From assembly GCA_021292165.1 (NCBI GenBank), contig CM037880.1, positions 136,588,564 to 136,652,563 on the forward strand: a stretch of 64,000 bases of DNA, read 5' to 3'. The translations under genes were made by a program, and so were the position numbers. Source of the DNA: Shinisaurus crocodilurus. Its lineage: Eukaryota; Chordata; Lepidosauria; Squamata; Shinisauridae. Below are positions 1-10,975 of the stretch, piece by piece (within the stretch, counting starts at the first letter, position 1; every line of letters begins with the position of its first letter). The notes beneath the pieces are model-generated. The model worked only from the letters and a program-made list of their open reading frames with translations, made no database searches and was not told where the DNA came from.

Positions 1-175
1 CCTCCCCGCGGTGTCCCCTGGGATATCGCTGGGAGGAAAGAGAGGGAAAGAGGGGGAGCGAAGCAACGATGAGCCCGATCGTCTCTCGGCATCATCATGG
101 TTGCTTCGCAGATTCCAGCAAACATCGTGGTAACTTACCACGGTTGTTGCCGTGTCGTGCAAACCAGCTCACAGT
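1..175. mobile_element. Truncated foldback DNA-transposon end
   Basis: The stretch ends with a terminus (gtcgtgcaaaccag near 153-170) that recurs at 5857-5880, 25312-25326 and 54655-54670. An inner part reads cacggttgttgccgtg. It is the right end of a non-autonomous foldback element whose left part lies outside the window. No coding sequence is seen. Family assignment is by internal comparison only. Confidence 0.45.
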
Positions 176-2600
176 GTGTCAACAGAATAATAAGTAGAAA
201 GCTTCACATTATTGTGCAATGGGCTGCAACCTGAAATTGTGATCCTAAATAGATGGACTTGCAAGTCCTATCAATTTCAATAGATCTTGCTTCTATTTAG
301 AACTGCAGCCTACTTCTTTCTAGGTTCAAATTGTGGTGCCTTCACAATTTATATAGAATAAACGTAAGCATGCTTTTAATAGGCATGAAAAAAATCCGCT
401 GCCTAGAAATGGCACAATTTCTTTCCAAAATGTACATACCTGCTAGGAGAACAACTATAGTTACGTAGAATCAGAATCTGTGATTATTTTGACATTTCTT
501 CTTTCTTAAGCAAACAGGCAGACTGCCTCCAAGAGTACGGTGGCTGTCCAATATTGCCATGTGATGAAAAGGTTTTTTTTAAATTACACTTTAAAAAAAA
601 AACACCATTATTTTTTTTTCAAGTTAGCCAATAAAAGCTAAAAGGGAAGCCCTGTCTAGGTTGCTTCCTTACACCTTCTTAATGAGGCCAGCTGCAGGCA
701 AAAATGTGGAAACAGGAGGCTGTTGTAGGGAAACAAGGAGGCTAGGGGATGGAGGAAGAGATTGGTGATTTTAGCTACTTTGCCTCTTAACATCCTCTGG
801 TCAAACTGCTGCATCTCTCACTCCATAACCCAACACAAGATCAAACAAAAGCACTTGTGTTTACAACATCCTGAGCAATTTAGGAATCCCAGCAGACACT
901 GCTTCCTCCTTGTCTCCCCTTTTAAAGGGTATTGCTTCTAATGAAGCTACTACAAGTTTATGAGTTTATAATCACCGTGAGTCAGGCTTGCTGCAGAAAG
1001 GGATTTAAAAGCAAGCAAAGGACTAAGGGTTTCTGCCTTCCCCATTCTTCAAGTATTTCTCCTAAAACCTTGGGTTGAAAAGAAAGCTTTGCTTTAAAGT
1101 TACAGCTACAACCATTTCATGAGGTGATGCTTTCTCTACAACCAATCTCCAGTTCCCAGCAATACAGTGTGACACAGTTTCTGAGGTCAGGTATTCTCAT
1201 TTTATGTCATTTAAAGGGAAGAGGAAAGAGAAAGGAAAAAAAATCACACACAAGTATTTGCTAAGTATAGATGGTGTTCCAAGAACTTGTATATGCAATT
1301 TTCCTCCCATGCCCTACAAATGTGATTGACATTTACGGTCACTTTTATTTACGTCACAAACTTCACAGCTTTTATTTTGCATTTAGTGGAGAAAAGTGCA
1401 ATTATAGCAGATTGTTCCCAAGAATGTATAAATATTATAACTGTATTTATGAAAATTTCCAGAGGGATGGCAGTGTTAGTTGGTATGAGACACTTTGAAG
1501 ACTAACAAATGTATATTGTGGCATAAACTATAGTGGATGCATAAGGCTGAATTCCTAAATTTGGCAAATGTATATGATTGGGGGAAGGTTGGGGAGGACT
1601 GAAAGCAGTGAAGCCAGAGAGAAATGAAATGCAAGAGTACAGACTGTGACCATACACTAAAGCTTAAAATCATTATAGCGACCATTCACAAAGCAGTGTT
1701 GATGATGACACAAACATCCTAGCATTGGTACCGGTAAGCTAATTAAACTACAGGGAGACCTCAATCCATGACAGCTTTTGCCCTAATAAACTTGGGCAAA
1801 TACAACTCATTGTTGTATTTATCGCAGACACACATGTTCAGAGAGTTTGGAAACTGTATTCATACATGAAAATAAAGAGGCTATTTTTATTTAAAAGAAA
1901 TCATAAAATCAGTAGTGAATGATCTTGGGGAAACACTATAAAGAGTAGAGCAGCTATTCTAGTCCGTTAAAAACTTTTGTAGCATATAAATCAAGATTTA
2001 TTTTTCTTGTGCATGGCCAAGCAAGAGCACATAGCAATACAAATCAAAATCTTAGGTACTCTGTTAATCCTACAGAATAAAATCAAAGAAGTGAGGTAGT
2101 TGTATTTTTGCTGGCATAATGAATATTAAAATGTTCAATGTGCAAACTTTGAAGTTGGCACAGATCTCTTCAACATTATGGCTTCCATCACTCAGCTTCT
2201 ACATATACATATTTACATTTTCATGCAAACACATGGTTTCATTTCCTCTTTTGACATTTAAAACTTCAAGCCATTATCCAAACAGCAGGACTTCATATAG
2301 AAAACGCCAGTTCGAATACAATATACTAAAGGCTTGAGCTTCACACCTACTGTGCCAGTAAATCAATGGATAGGACGGGCCATACCAACTGCTGTGCCAG
2401 CACAGCACCACAAAGCATGACATTACACTGCTATTGCAGGAGTGCTTGTGGCAGTATTGCAGACATGAGATGCTGGTCTAGATATTGGGGTTCCAAGTTG
2501 ATTTCTCTATGCTCTTGGGCTTACTCTAGGAACAAAATTATCAACAACGAAAACCACCACATACACATGGTTATTCCAAATACAAATAATGTTGGGGCAT
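176..2600. other. No gene recognised; AT-rich sequence
   Basis: I see no convincing exon, RNA gene or intact element here. Short ORFs of 69-78 codons lack any protein-like pattern. Around 1487-1527 the sequence ctaacaaatgtatattgtgg resembles, in reverse, the repeat at 24535-24600 and is probably an old fragment of it. Confidence 0.5.
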
Positions 2601-2665
2601 AAAATCTCCTTTTTGTAAATTTTTATCCTGGAAGACAATCTTACTCGGTCACGAGTGATCGCCTG
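2601..2665 (+). mobile_element. 65 bp 3' end of the zinc-finger LINE
   Basis: The sequence is a near-identical reverse complement of 50311-50375, the 3' terminus of the LINE also present at 60453-61322. It ends in gatcgcctg followed by a T-rich run. It is an extremely 5'-truncated insertion with no coding part. It keeps the 24 nt stretch (tttttgtaaatttttatcc region) that the 60 kb copy lacks, so it belongs with the 50 kb copy. Confidence 0.8.
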
Positions 2666-3421
2666 ATTTTTTTATTCCAAATACAGACTTTCATTTCAAC
2701 TACAAATATACGGTCAATACCTAAACAGAACCCAGAGCAAAAACATAAACAGTCCTGTGTGGATTTTCCATTCTAATTTCATTTCTGCTAATATTACAAA
2801 CCAAAAGTTCATGTCTGACTGTCTTATCTCAGAAACACTGTTAGTAAAGGAGAAAACTATGCAGATATTTTAATGTGTACTATAGACCGATTCACAAACC
2901 CATTAAGCACAGCCTTTTCTGTATCCATTAAAATCTATTTATGCATGCAAAATGGCTTCACTCAATTGCCGCATAGCTGATTTGAGGATCTCCACTATAT
3001 TTGATGGCATTAGCTTATAACAATGTGGTTCAGAAAATTTGCAGCATTTTAATTCCCTGATGAAGAGAGCAAAATGTGAGCCAAATATCTTGCTTAGAAC
3101 ATTATCTCTATGTATATACAGTACATACAACTCTACTCTAATCCTGAAAAAGCCAGAAACAATGCCTATATTTAAGTTTAAAAGGTATACTTGTTCTGTA
3201 CTCCCTAAAAAGAAAGTGTACATAGGAGGGGGGGAAGTGTACTTTGTTAATGGTTCACACAGATTTAAGATTACATACCTCCCTCAAATGTACTAAAATG
3301 TACTCTTCGTACTGTAGTTTGACAACAGTACCAGAACAGTCTCTTCTTGTTTTGTTTTGAAATCAGAAACAAGCAGTGGTCCTCTCTCTAGCCATTTTAG
3401 AACTTGCAGCTGGGCTTAGGC
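2666..3421. other. No gene recognised
   Basis: No repeat family or exon is recognised. Two overlapping ORFs on opposite strands near 2939-3296 (94 and 85 codons) look like chance frames in AT-rich DNA. Confidence 0.45.
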
Positions 3422-3521
3422 CCAAACTACACATTGCATGAAAATGCATAATATAACGACAGCCCAATAGCCATTTTAGAACAAGAAAAATTGGTGGGGG
3501 AGGGGAGACTGAAGCAGAGAG

Positions 3522-4015
3522 TTAGTGGGGGGAAACAGTTTCCGGGGTGGTAAACAATAAAAGAGAAAAGGAATAAAACACGCTATTAACAGTTATTTTA
3601 AAAACAGAGTACCGATAAAAACCGTAGCTGGCTAATTGGGGAAGGCTTGTTGAAATAAAAATGTCTTCAACAGGCATCAGACAGAAAACAATGTTGGTGC
3701 CTGCCTGACATCCAGAGGCAAGGGCCTCCACAGAGAGGGAGCCACAAGATTGTCTACTACAGGTGGATTCCAACCAGGCCAAAGGACCATGCGGAACCAC
3801 CAGGAGAGCCACATCGGAGGACCTCAGTGACCAGGCAGGTTGATAAGGGAGACGGTGCGCTCTCAAGTATCCTGGCCCCAAGTTATTTAGGGCTTTATAT
3901 ACTAGTAACAAAACCTTAAACCTGGCCCAGTAGCATATAGACAGCCTTTGCAGTTCCCTCAGCAAAGGAGTTACATATTGAAAAGGGGCAGCTCCTGACA
4001 ACCTATCTCCCGGAC
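3522..4015 (-). pseudogene. LINE-2 reverse transcriptase C-terminal fragment
   Basis: On the minus strand the frame starting at 4001 opens with the L2-type C-terminal module: PLLRELQRLSICYWARFKVL followed by LVYKALNNLGPGYL. The intact L2 at 26.7-28.5 kb has the matching LKELHWLPVACRAEFKVL and FKTLHGSGPAYL. After roughly 75 residues the match shifts frame, since the expected LWNSLP-like motif is lost, so the fragment is dead. It lacks the RT palm motifs and any endonuclease, as expected for a 5'-truncated LINE. A hAT miniature sits just upstream in its own orientation (4099-4218). Confidence 0.75.
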
Positions 4016-4090
4016 TCAGGAACCCACAGAGCTTCTGTCTTGCAAGAACCCACCAATCAGTTGATTGGTGCTCATCCAGCCCATCACTGA

Positions 4091-4226
4091 GTCTAGACCA
4101 GTGTTCTCCAACCTTGGGTCCCCAGATGTTTTTGGCCTACAACTCCCAGCATGCCCCAGCCAGCATGCTGGGAGTTGTAGGCCAAAAACATCTGGGGACC
4201 CAAGGTTGGAGAACACTGGTCTAGAC
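4091..4226. mobile_element. hAT foldback MITE, family A, copy 1, with perfect TSD
   Basis: The element occupies 4099-4218 (120 bp) and is an almost perfect palindrome. It starts CAGTGTTCTCCAACC and ends with the reverse complement. It is flanked on both sides by the 8 bp target duplication gtctagac (4091-4098 and 4219-4226). The CAGTG start and 8 bp duplication of form nnnTAnnn are typical of Buster-type hAT transposons. There is no coding capacity. Other copies are at 33225 and 44627. Confidence 0.92.
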
Positions 4227-4330
4227 ACTGATCCAGGACCCACACAAATGTGCTTTCTCACCAGCTTAGCTTCAATGATACTACAACATTAGGTGCTCCC
4301 AGATCCATAATCTGCCTGACACTCATAAGG

Positions 4331-4332
<2 letters not shown>

Positions 4333-4379
<47 letters not shown>
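4333..4379. repeat. (GT)n microsatellite
   Basis: About 23 uninterrupted GT units. The same run creates a meaningless poly-Cys/Val stretch in one ORF. Confidence 0.98.
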
Positions 4380-4382
<3 letters not shown>

Positions 4383-5145
4383 CCCACCCCCTCCCCAAGT
4401 CAATTCTTCTCAAAGTCTACTTGGTAATCACACATAGGATCTCCCAAAAATGGAAGAAAGGCTACGTTGTTGTGTCTACTCACTTCATATGCTCATACTT
4501 TTCATCAACTTTCCTGTACAAAATATTGTCAAGTCAGGTGATTACCAGGATATGGATTTTTATATTATACACAGAAACACGCATTATTCAGAAATACCTG
4601 CCTTGTAGACTTTAGAGAGGTCACATTGGGCACAGCTAAATCAGCAATCACTGCAAATTGTAGGTTTGGTTAGCAATTATTATATGAGTCATAAAATCTA
4701 GACTTATTGTTGTCACAGGAAATGTTACCATTGTTCTTTTCCTCCTCTCCCCCTTCCCCAATTAGTAGAATTGTAGGCTCTTCTTCACAAAAGCTGCATT
4801 TCAGATTCTCTCACATGAGCAGCAGAAGGATCAGGTAACTATCAAAACAAATTACACTATGAGCCTGATTCAGCCAATCTTAAATCCCAGTGATATCAAT
4901 GGGAGAGTTAAGGGCACTCAAAGCCCTTATACCACTCAAGTTTACACATATATTCATGTATTTTATGTTATTTTCACATGTAACAAGTACCATCTCTGGA
5001 TCATTGCTGTTAACACTGAAGCCTATTTTTTTTAAAACAACATTTTAATGCCAAGTATGTATTGCAGGTTCAGCCCAGTGAAGCAACACCAAATTTGCGA
5101 CAACGGTTATACCTTCTCAGGCATTCATTTTCTATACACACTGGG
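4380..5145. other. No gene recognised
   Basis: No exon or intact repeat is seen. 4864-4925 (ttaaatcccagtgatatcaatggga region) resembles the short foldback elements at 61793 and 26039 but is too degraded to delimit. Confidence 0.4.
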
Positions 5146-5176
5146 TGGGTTCACATGTCACGCCAACCCACCTTGG

Positions 5177-5239
5177 CAATAAGCCGCATTGGGTCCCAGT
5201 GTTGGGAGAAAGGCAGGATACAAATAAATAAATAAATAA
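5177..5239 (+). mobile_element. LINE/SINE 3' tail with (AAAT)n
   Basis: A short tail reading agccgcattgggtcccagtg then aggcaggatacaaataaataaataaa. This is the L2-type 3' end module also closing the SINEs at 5515 and 21618. It is 5'-truncated to the tail only. Confidence 0.6.
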
Positions 5240-5255
5240 AGAAGAAGAAGAAGAA

Positions 5256-5515
5256 GTGTGGCGTAGTGGTGAGAGTGTTGGACTGGGACTCAGGAGATCC
5301 AGGTTCAAATCCCCACTCGGCCATGAAACTCACTGGGTGACTTTGGGCCAGTCACTGACTCTCAGCCTAACCTACCTCACAGGGTTGTTGTGAGGATAAA
5401 ATGGAGAGGAGGAGGAGGAGGAGGAGGAGGAGGAGGAGGAGGAGGAGGATTATGTAAGCCGCCTTGGGTTCCTTTCATGGAAAAAGGCGGGGTATAAATA
5501 TATAAAATAAATTAA
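5256..5515 (+). mobile_element. MIR-type (CORE) tRNA-derived SINE, copy 1
   Basis: A tRNA-like head has an A-box-like tggcgtagtggtgagag (about 5258) and a perfect B-box-like ggttcaaatcc (about 5302). A CORE domain follows (gtgactttgggccagtcact, then tacctcacagggttgttgtg), the same order as mammalian MIR. The tail is gccgccttgggttcc with ggcggggtataaata and AAAT units, L2-like. A 45 bp GGA run has expanded inside the tail. Such SINEs are transcribed by RNA polymerase III and retroposed by an L2-type LINE; the L2 at 26.7 kb is a plausible helper type. Confidence 0.88.
5404..5449. repeat. (GGA)n microsatellite inside SINE
   Basis: About 15 GGA units, expanded from the gagaggagga segment seen unexpanded in the SINE at 21533. 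Confidence 0.95.
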
Positions 5516-5517
5516 AA

Positions 5518-5566
5518 GAAGAAGAAGAAGAAGAAGAAGAAGAAGAAGAAGAAGAAGAAGAAGAAG
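5518..5566. repeat. (GAA)n microsatellite after SINE tail
   Basis: About 16 GAA units directly after the SINE tail, then GCA and CCG units. Purine-pyrimidine GAA runs can form triplex DNA. Confidence 0.95.
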
Positions 5567-5883
5567 CAGCAGCAGCCACCGCCACAGTGGGTGGGGTATT
5601 GCGAGAATAATCCATGGTGCGCCCAAGAAATGATTGGGCTCACCATGGGTTGTCATCCCCCTCAGTCTGCCAGTCAGCATCCCAGGGGACTTTGCGGCTC
5701 AAGCCACTCTCCCTGCCATGATCAGGAGCCATTCTGGCCTGCCATGGCTTCCCCCCTCCTTTTTCCCATCCCCCACCCTGGAGATCGCTTTTCGTGATCT
5801 CCATTTTGACATCCATTGACAGCCCTTCCAAGGTGCCCAAACAAAATGTCTATGGTGGGTTGTCGTGTCGTTCAAACCAGGTC

Positions 5884-7513
5884 ACGGTATAGCAAAATAT
5901 GGATGGGAGAGGTAAGAGAAAACGTAGGCCTCAGGGAGCATCTTTTGGGTGCCACTAAAGGCAATGGCAATTCTGACCCTTGGGTACCTAATCCTCTCTT
6001 GCACAGCACCCAGTAATTTCAATGAGCATTGCACCAGATAGCATAAAACACAATCCACCAGGTTGTTAGAAAGAGTGAGAGACTATATGGAGAGTGTGAA
6101 TTGGGCCGGGGATGTAATTTCAAATTTCTATGTCATGTCTTGGGCTGGCCTTCTAGAGAAGGCATCCTGCTGGCCTTCTCAGCCATCAGGTTCCAGAGTA
6201 CTACATTTCCAAACAAATGAAAAGAATCCACAATTTCATAATCTTGTTTGGGGGAAATCCAACTAGTGCTTCTCACCAACGGAACGGCTTCTATCAGGGG
6301 AATGGGAAGGGGGTGATTTCCCCATGCCCCTCCCCAAAAATCTGCTCTGGAGGGTTCGAAAACCCTCTGGAGCAGATTTTAAAGGGGCATAGAGAGCAGC
6401 AGGAGGGCAGAAAGGAAAAGGTCTGCTCACAGGATGCTGGACATTGCCATTTGTTTTTTATATTTCCACCTAACATATCTTGGGAGGGGGGGGGGGCTAG
6501 AAGTAGGAAAAAACCATCAGCTGGTGTGCTAACCAAGTAATCAGCATAGCAATACAGTTTGTTTTTGGGTTTTTTTTACTATTCTTTGCTATATAACAGC
6601 AACAATTTTATAGGACATGTACCTCCTTAAATTAACTTCTGATTAAATAAATCTGATGAACCAGATATGGTGTTGGCTCAGTAAAGCACTTCCAGTTTAC
6701 ACCATTCAGCTGATTGGTGAAACAGGAAAGCAAAGTAATTTTGAAAGAGATTGCTTCATACATACATATATTCCCTGCCGCTTACAAAGATATAGATATG
6801 GATATAGATATAGATAGATAGATCTTTAGAATGAATCTAGTTAGCCACATATCTGCTAAAGGACTATTTTTCTAGAAACAGGAGGTTTTGTTGAAAATGC
6901 TAAAGTTGTTGTCACCTTTCCATCATCTGGTGAATAAAATTTAAACTGAGCAGTCTTTTAAACATACAGAATATGTCAAGCATTTCACAAAGCCATGCAG
7001 AATATTAATTCTAGGTGGAAAGATGTATAAGCACAGCACTTGTTTTTATAAAGACAAAGGCAGGTATTTGCTTGGAAGCAGAAATAACTGTATGTGAAGA
7101 GCTTTAAGAGGAAATCTCTTGCCACAATAATGGCCATGAAGAAAAACACTTCAGCAAGGCTGGCAAAGAGTCTCCTAAAGGCTTTAAATGAGGTATTGCT
7201 AGACCTTGTAAAATCAGCATAAGGCTCCACTATTTCATAGCAGTAGTGTCTGGGAAATTTTCCCCTGTAAAACTATTTACAAGTGCAATTTGCAAAGAGG
7301 AAAAAGGTGACTGTTTGACCTGTGTTGATAACATTGCTATCGTTATTATGAGGTATTAAAAAGTAACCATAACAAATGGCACCCAACATACACACATACA
7401 GCATTTTTACTATTTACTTTATAAATATGCAAGAACAGGCCTTTGAACCTTGCTGTAAATGCAATAATAGCCTTGCTATCTATGGCTACTAGTCACGATG
7501 GCTACATAGGGAC
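5884..7513. other. No gene recognised; holds one hairpin and a GATA run
   Basis: Apart from the hairpin at 6337-6380 and the (GATA)n run at about 6788-6823 I recognise nothing. ORFs at 6063-6540 are chance frames around the hairpin. Confidence 0.45.
6337..6380. repeat. 20 bp inverted repeat with 4 nt loop
   Basis: aaaatctgctctggagggtt and aaccctctggagcagatttt flank the loop cgaa; the arms differ at two positions. It is probably the centre of a degraded foldback element. It lacks the T-run expected of a bacterial-type terminator and is not one. Confidence 0.85.
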
Positions 7514-8369
7514 TGGGTTCAGAAAGCATGATAACCCACACTCAAGGGTTGAGTGTGGGTTGTTGCTGAAATGTGGGTTATTGTGTTTAAAGGCTGAGAA
7601 GTAAATGGAGGGGAAATTTGCGCACCTGCAGTAACTGCTCTGAAAAGGAGCCGTGAAAAAGCAGGGTGGGGGAGTCAATCTCTCCCCTTTCTGGACTTGC
7701 TGGAGACTTGGGGAAGAGCTAAATGGGAGGACACTGACATGTGTCAGTTCAGCACTTAAAAGTGAGAGGATTACATTGCCACGGGAGAGAGATTATCATC
7801 TCTTTGGTACACTGACTGCTCTCACATTCCCCCCCCCTTTCGCGGCTTCCCAACTGCAGAAATGGGCTCCTCCTGTCCCTTAGTATTACTTTCCACCAGT
7901 CCTTGTCAACTGTGCGCAAATTAGCCTATCTGCAACCTCACCGTGTCAATTTCTTTGTATGTTACCTACTCCACTTCCCCACTCCTCTTGACAGCTGCAA
8001 CATACAAGGACATTGACATGGCAAGACAACACATATTGGACAGGCGAAAGTGCACTCTTGTGAAAGAACGGGGGGGGGGGGGATAATTAAAGTTACAAAC
8101 ACATTTGTGTACTCCCAAAGTGCAAAAAAAAAAAAGTGGCAAATGAAGTGTTAGCGACTGGAGTAGGGAGGGGGTGAGGAAGACAAGATGGATTTTGCAG
8201 CAAAGGCACCTGGGATACATGCCAACACCAGTGGGAGGACTGAGGGGGAAGGAGCGAGACAAGACACAGCAAGCCCAATCATCTGTTGGGCGCACCATAG
8301 GTTGTTTAGTGAACAACCAACCCACCGTGGCCTATTTGCAGAGTGTCTTAGTGTGATATGCGAACCCAC
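7514..8369. mobile_element. Foldback element, family D, long copy
   Basis: The left side has actgggttcagaaagcatga (7512-7531), then repeated ggttgagtgtgggttgtt motifs. The right side ends near gtgatatgcgaaccca (8352-8367). The interior at 8272-8310 (atcatctgttgggcgcacca) matches 5610-5650 reversed. It contains poly-G and poly-A runs and no transposase. The ends are degraded and no target duplication is certain. Confidence 0.45.
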
Positions 8370-8732
8370 CCATCACCTCGAGAACCACAGGCAATATCCC
8401 TCTGTATACCAGTGGCTGAGTGACATGAGTGCAAGAGTAATATAGTATTCATGCCCTGCTATGGGTTTCCCAGAGACATCTGGCTGGCCACTGGGAACAG
8501 AATGCTGAACAAGATAGGTCTTTGGCTCTTCTTATGTACTTACATTATTTCCCTCATTACTGAAAATTAACTCCTCCCATAATGAATTCTGAAATGGTAC
8601 CCATGGAAATCTTATGGCAATAAGACAAATAGAATCCTTGCCTACGTCAGGAATGACCAACTACTATATTTTTGGTGCTGCAATTTTGCAGACAGTAGTC
8701 TGAGGGCCTGAAGTATATTTTGATGCACAAAC

Positions 8733-9079
8733 TAGCCCTATTCACGCATTCTGAAAGTGGTTAGAGTAAACATGTGAGAAGAGGTGAGTGAGTGCACTAT
8801 CCCTGCCCCCGCCTCACATAATTCTATCACCATCTACCCGTGGAGGGTGACTTTCTGAAGAGGAGAGCCTCCTGTATCCGTGGAGGCTCTCCATACGAGA
8901 CAGAATGCTGGAAAATCAGAGTCCTCCATCATGGGGACAGCCTCCATGGATGCAGGAGGCCCTCCTCTTCAGAAAGTGGCCCTCCACAAGTCAAGGTTAT
9001 GGGGAGGGAGGGGGAAGGGGACTTGCGCACTCACTCACGTGTTAACTTTAACCACTTTCAGAATGCGTGAATAGGGCTG
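8733..9079. mobile_element. Palindromic DNA element, family F, copy 1
   Basis: A 30 bp perfect terminal inverted repeat starts agccctattcacgcattctg (8734-8763) and returns at 9049-9078. A second inverted level (gtggaggg, actttctgaagaggag) lies inside, so most of the 347 bp can fold on itself. No target duplication is obvious. It is a non-autonomous foldback element of unknown superfamily. The ORFs of 76 and 64 codons inside are palindrome by-products. Confidence 0.8.
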
Positions 9080-10309
9080 TCTCCCTCACAAGTGGTCAGG
9101 CTCTATATTAGAGGGCGGCACCATGTAGCAGTAAAAGGGCTTCAAAGTTATGGTGCAAATGAGCTCAGGAGTAGCATTACAGGCAGAGATATACATTTCC
9201 ATATTACATACAAGATCTAAGAGAGAGATGCAACTTTAAAGTCTCTTCTTCCTTAATCGTGAAACTAGGGACAAACCATTGTATAAAATTTGGTAGGGTC
9301 AGTAGGTGCCGGATAATACTGTCTCAGGGACTCAATCTGGCCTATAGGCTAAGTTATGACCAACTGGTAGCCTAAGTAAAATAAAGAGAGAACCAGAACA
9401 GACTGTATCAGAATGCTTCCCCTTCCTCCTCCCTCAAAAGAGCCTATTGAGTAAGGTGTAGATGTCACAGCATCATGGAAATAATAATCTTAACATTTTC
9501 GGTAGTTCTAGCTATGCTGCACTGCTGTTGGTTGCAAATAATGGCAAGAGAAAACAGTGAACAATGGTGATTGCAGGCCTTCAGGATCAATGGAGACCCC
9601 ACTGGCCTACATCAGGGATGCAACAGATTTCCTTCTGTCTGATGAGCTTCTTTGTGGCAAAGGACAAAGCCTGGATGAAGTACAACATTACCAAATGCTT
9701 GCTCTGCTGCAAGAAAGAAGGCTTTATATAACTGTGTCTTTTAATTAGAATAGCTGCTGATTCCTATGAACCAAATAAGAAAATCAGGGTCCTTCTTGGG
9801 AATAAACACTCTCCTTTAAATTAAAAGCATTGTATGCAACAGTTCAGAATATAATCTAGCTAGAAATATATTCAGTCCACTGAGTTTCTATGCCACTGTG
9901 GAAATAAACTTTTCAGTAAAACAGGATTGGGCCGTTGGGACGATTAATCTAACCCTGATTAAAATCAAATGGACAATCTTATCAGAAGTTATTTAATACA
10001 AGCACTCATAAAAACCACGGGCAGCAGCCATCATCTTCAATGATGTATTTCATCTTCTCTGTCACATAGGGTGGGATGCTTCTTAGATGGTGCCTGAGAC
10101 ATGGGCACACCATCTAAAAACAAGAAAAATGCTCCCCTCACCCCTCTTTAGAATCAATTAAATATGCAGCTTTGATTACATCTATTAAAACTCCTAAATC
10201 AAGCAAGATTTCTTTAACTGGGCAAAATTATAATAAAAACACAGACAAAGTAATATGACAGAATGGAGCCCAAGATAGAGCTATAAGAAGTGATAAATGC
10301 AGGGCTCAT
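9080..10309. other. No gene proved; one unidentified ORF
   Basis: A frame at 9557-9748 (plus) reads fairly protein-like around ATDFLLSDELLCGKGQSLDE. It starts at GTG, has a possible acceptor gattgcag at 9568-9575 but no good donor, and I do not recognise it. The rest is AT-rich with no recognised repeat. Confidence 0.35.
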
Positions 10310-10806
10310 ATTAGCCCTATTTTGGCATTATTAATTATTATTACTTTTATTTCAAAAGATCTTTAAGCTGCCTTTAAAATACCCCTCAAGGTATTGTGCA
10401 AGACAAAAACAATACAAAAACTATGCAAAAATACAATAGACAAGCAATAAATAAATATTCAATAAAAAACACTATAAACACAGATATTAGGTACGTATTA
10501 GGAATCAGAGCTGAGTAAACGCATGAGGAGGGGGAACACGTTAGCCCCACCCCCTCTATGTGTGGAGCGTGACTTTCTCAATAGAACTTCCTCCATCAGT
10601 GGAGGTTCTTCACAAGCTTTGGAACCCTAGAAAATTGGAGTTCCAAATTGTGTGCAGAGCCTCCACCAATAGAAGACGCTGTCCTATTCAGAAAGTTGCC
10701 CTTCATGCATAGAGGGTGACATAAACAGTGACAGGAGTCAGAGCTAGTGCACTCCCCCTCCTCACACATTTATTCAACTCGGATTCTTAACACCTGAATA
10801 GGGCCT
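10310..10806. mobile_element. Palindromic DNA element, family F, copy 2, degraded
   Basis: The right part (cctctatgtgtggagcgtga to acacctgaatagggcc) parallels 8733-9079, including the gtggag..actttct / agaaagt..ccct inner arms. The left terminus is best seen at 10312 (agccctatttt). About 180 bp resembling an antisense L2/SINE tail (aagctgcctttaaaataccc) appears inserted behind it. Confidence 0.5.
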
Positions 10807-10975
10807 GTGGCTCATGCTGGCTCAGTTTGTCTGAGCGTGGAAAGCTAAGCTAGAGTCAGGCCTAGTTATTACTTGGGTGGGATACCCCTCCTCTAGTTTC
10901 CTGCATTGAGCAGGGGGGTGGACTTGATGGCCTTGTAGGCCCCTTCCAACTCTATGATCTATGAGATCCTATGAG
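10807..10975 (+). mobile_element. 5S rRNA-derived SINE with CR1 tail, copy 1
   Basis: The head copies the 5S rRNA internal promoter region: gcgtggaaagctaagctaga, then gtcaggcctagttattacttgggtggga, matching box A, the intermediate element and box C. The body continues with tagtttcctgcattgagcag, ttggacttgatggccttgta, and ends ctatgatctatgag, the CR1 3' end. It is therefore a pol III transcribed SINE using a CR1 tail. Better preserved copies are at 33486 and 56622. Confidence 0.88.

Larger units (their letters stand above)
5146..5883. mobile_element. Foldback element, family D, hosting a SINE
   Basis: The left terminus (gggttcacatgtcacgccaa, 5148-5167) and right terminus (ttgtcgtgtcgttcaaacca, 5860-5879) are imperfect inverted repeats. 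They match the ends of the shorter copies at 25071-25326 and 54518-54674. The interior is interrupted by a LINE/SINE tail (5177-5239), a MIR-type SINE (5256-5515) and GGA/GAA runs. Residual family-D interior (tccatggtgcgcccaa, 5610-5625) is shared, reversed, with 8284-8300. No transposase is seen. Confidence 0.55.

Noticed and set aside
6337..6380. Intrinsic terminator
   Set aside because: A stable hairpin but in a vertebrate genome, with no gene upstream; best explained as foldback-element debris.
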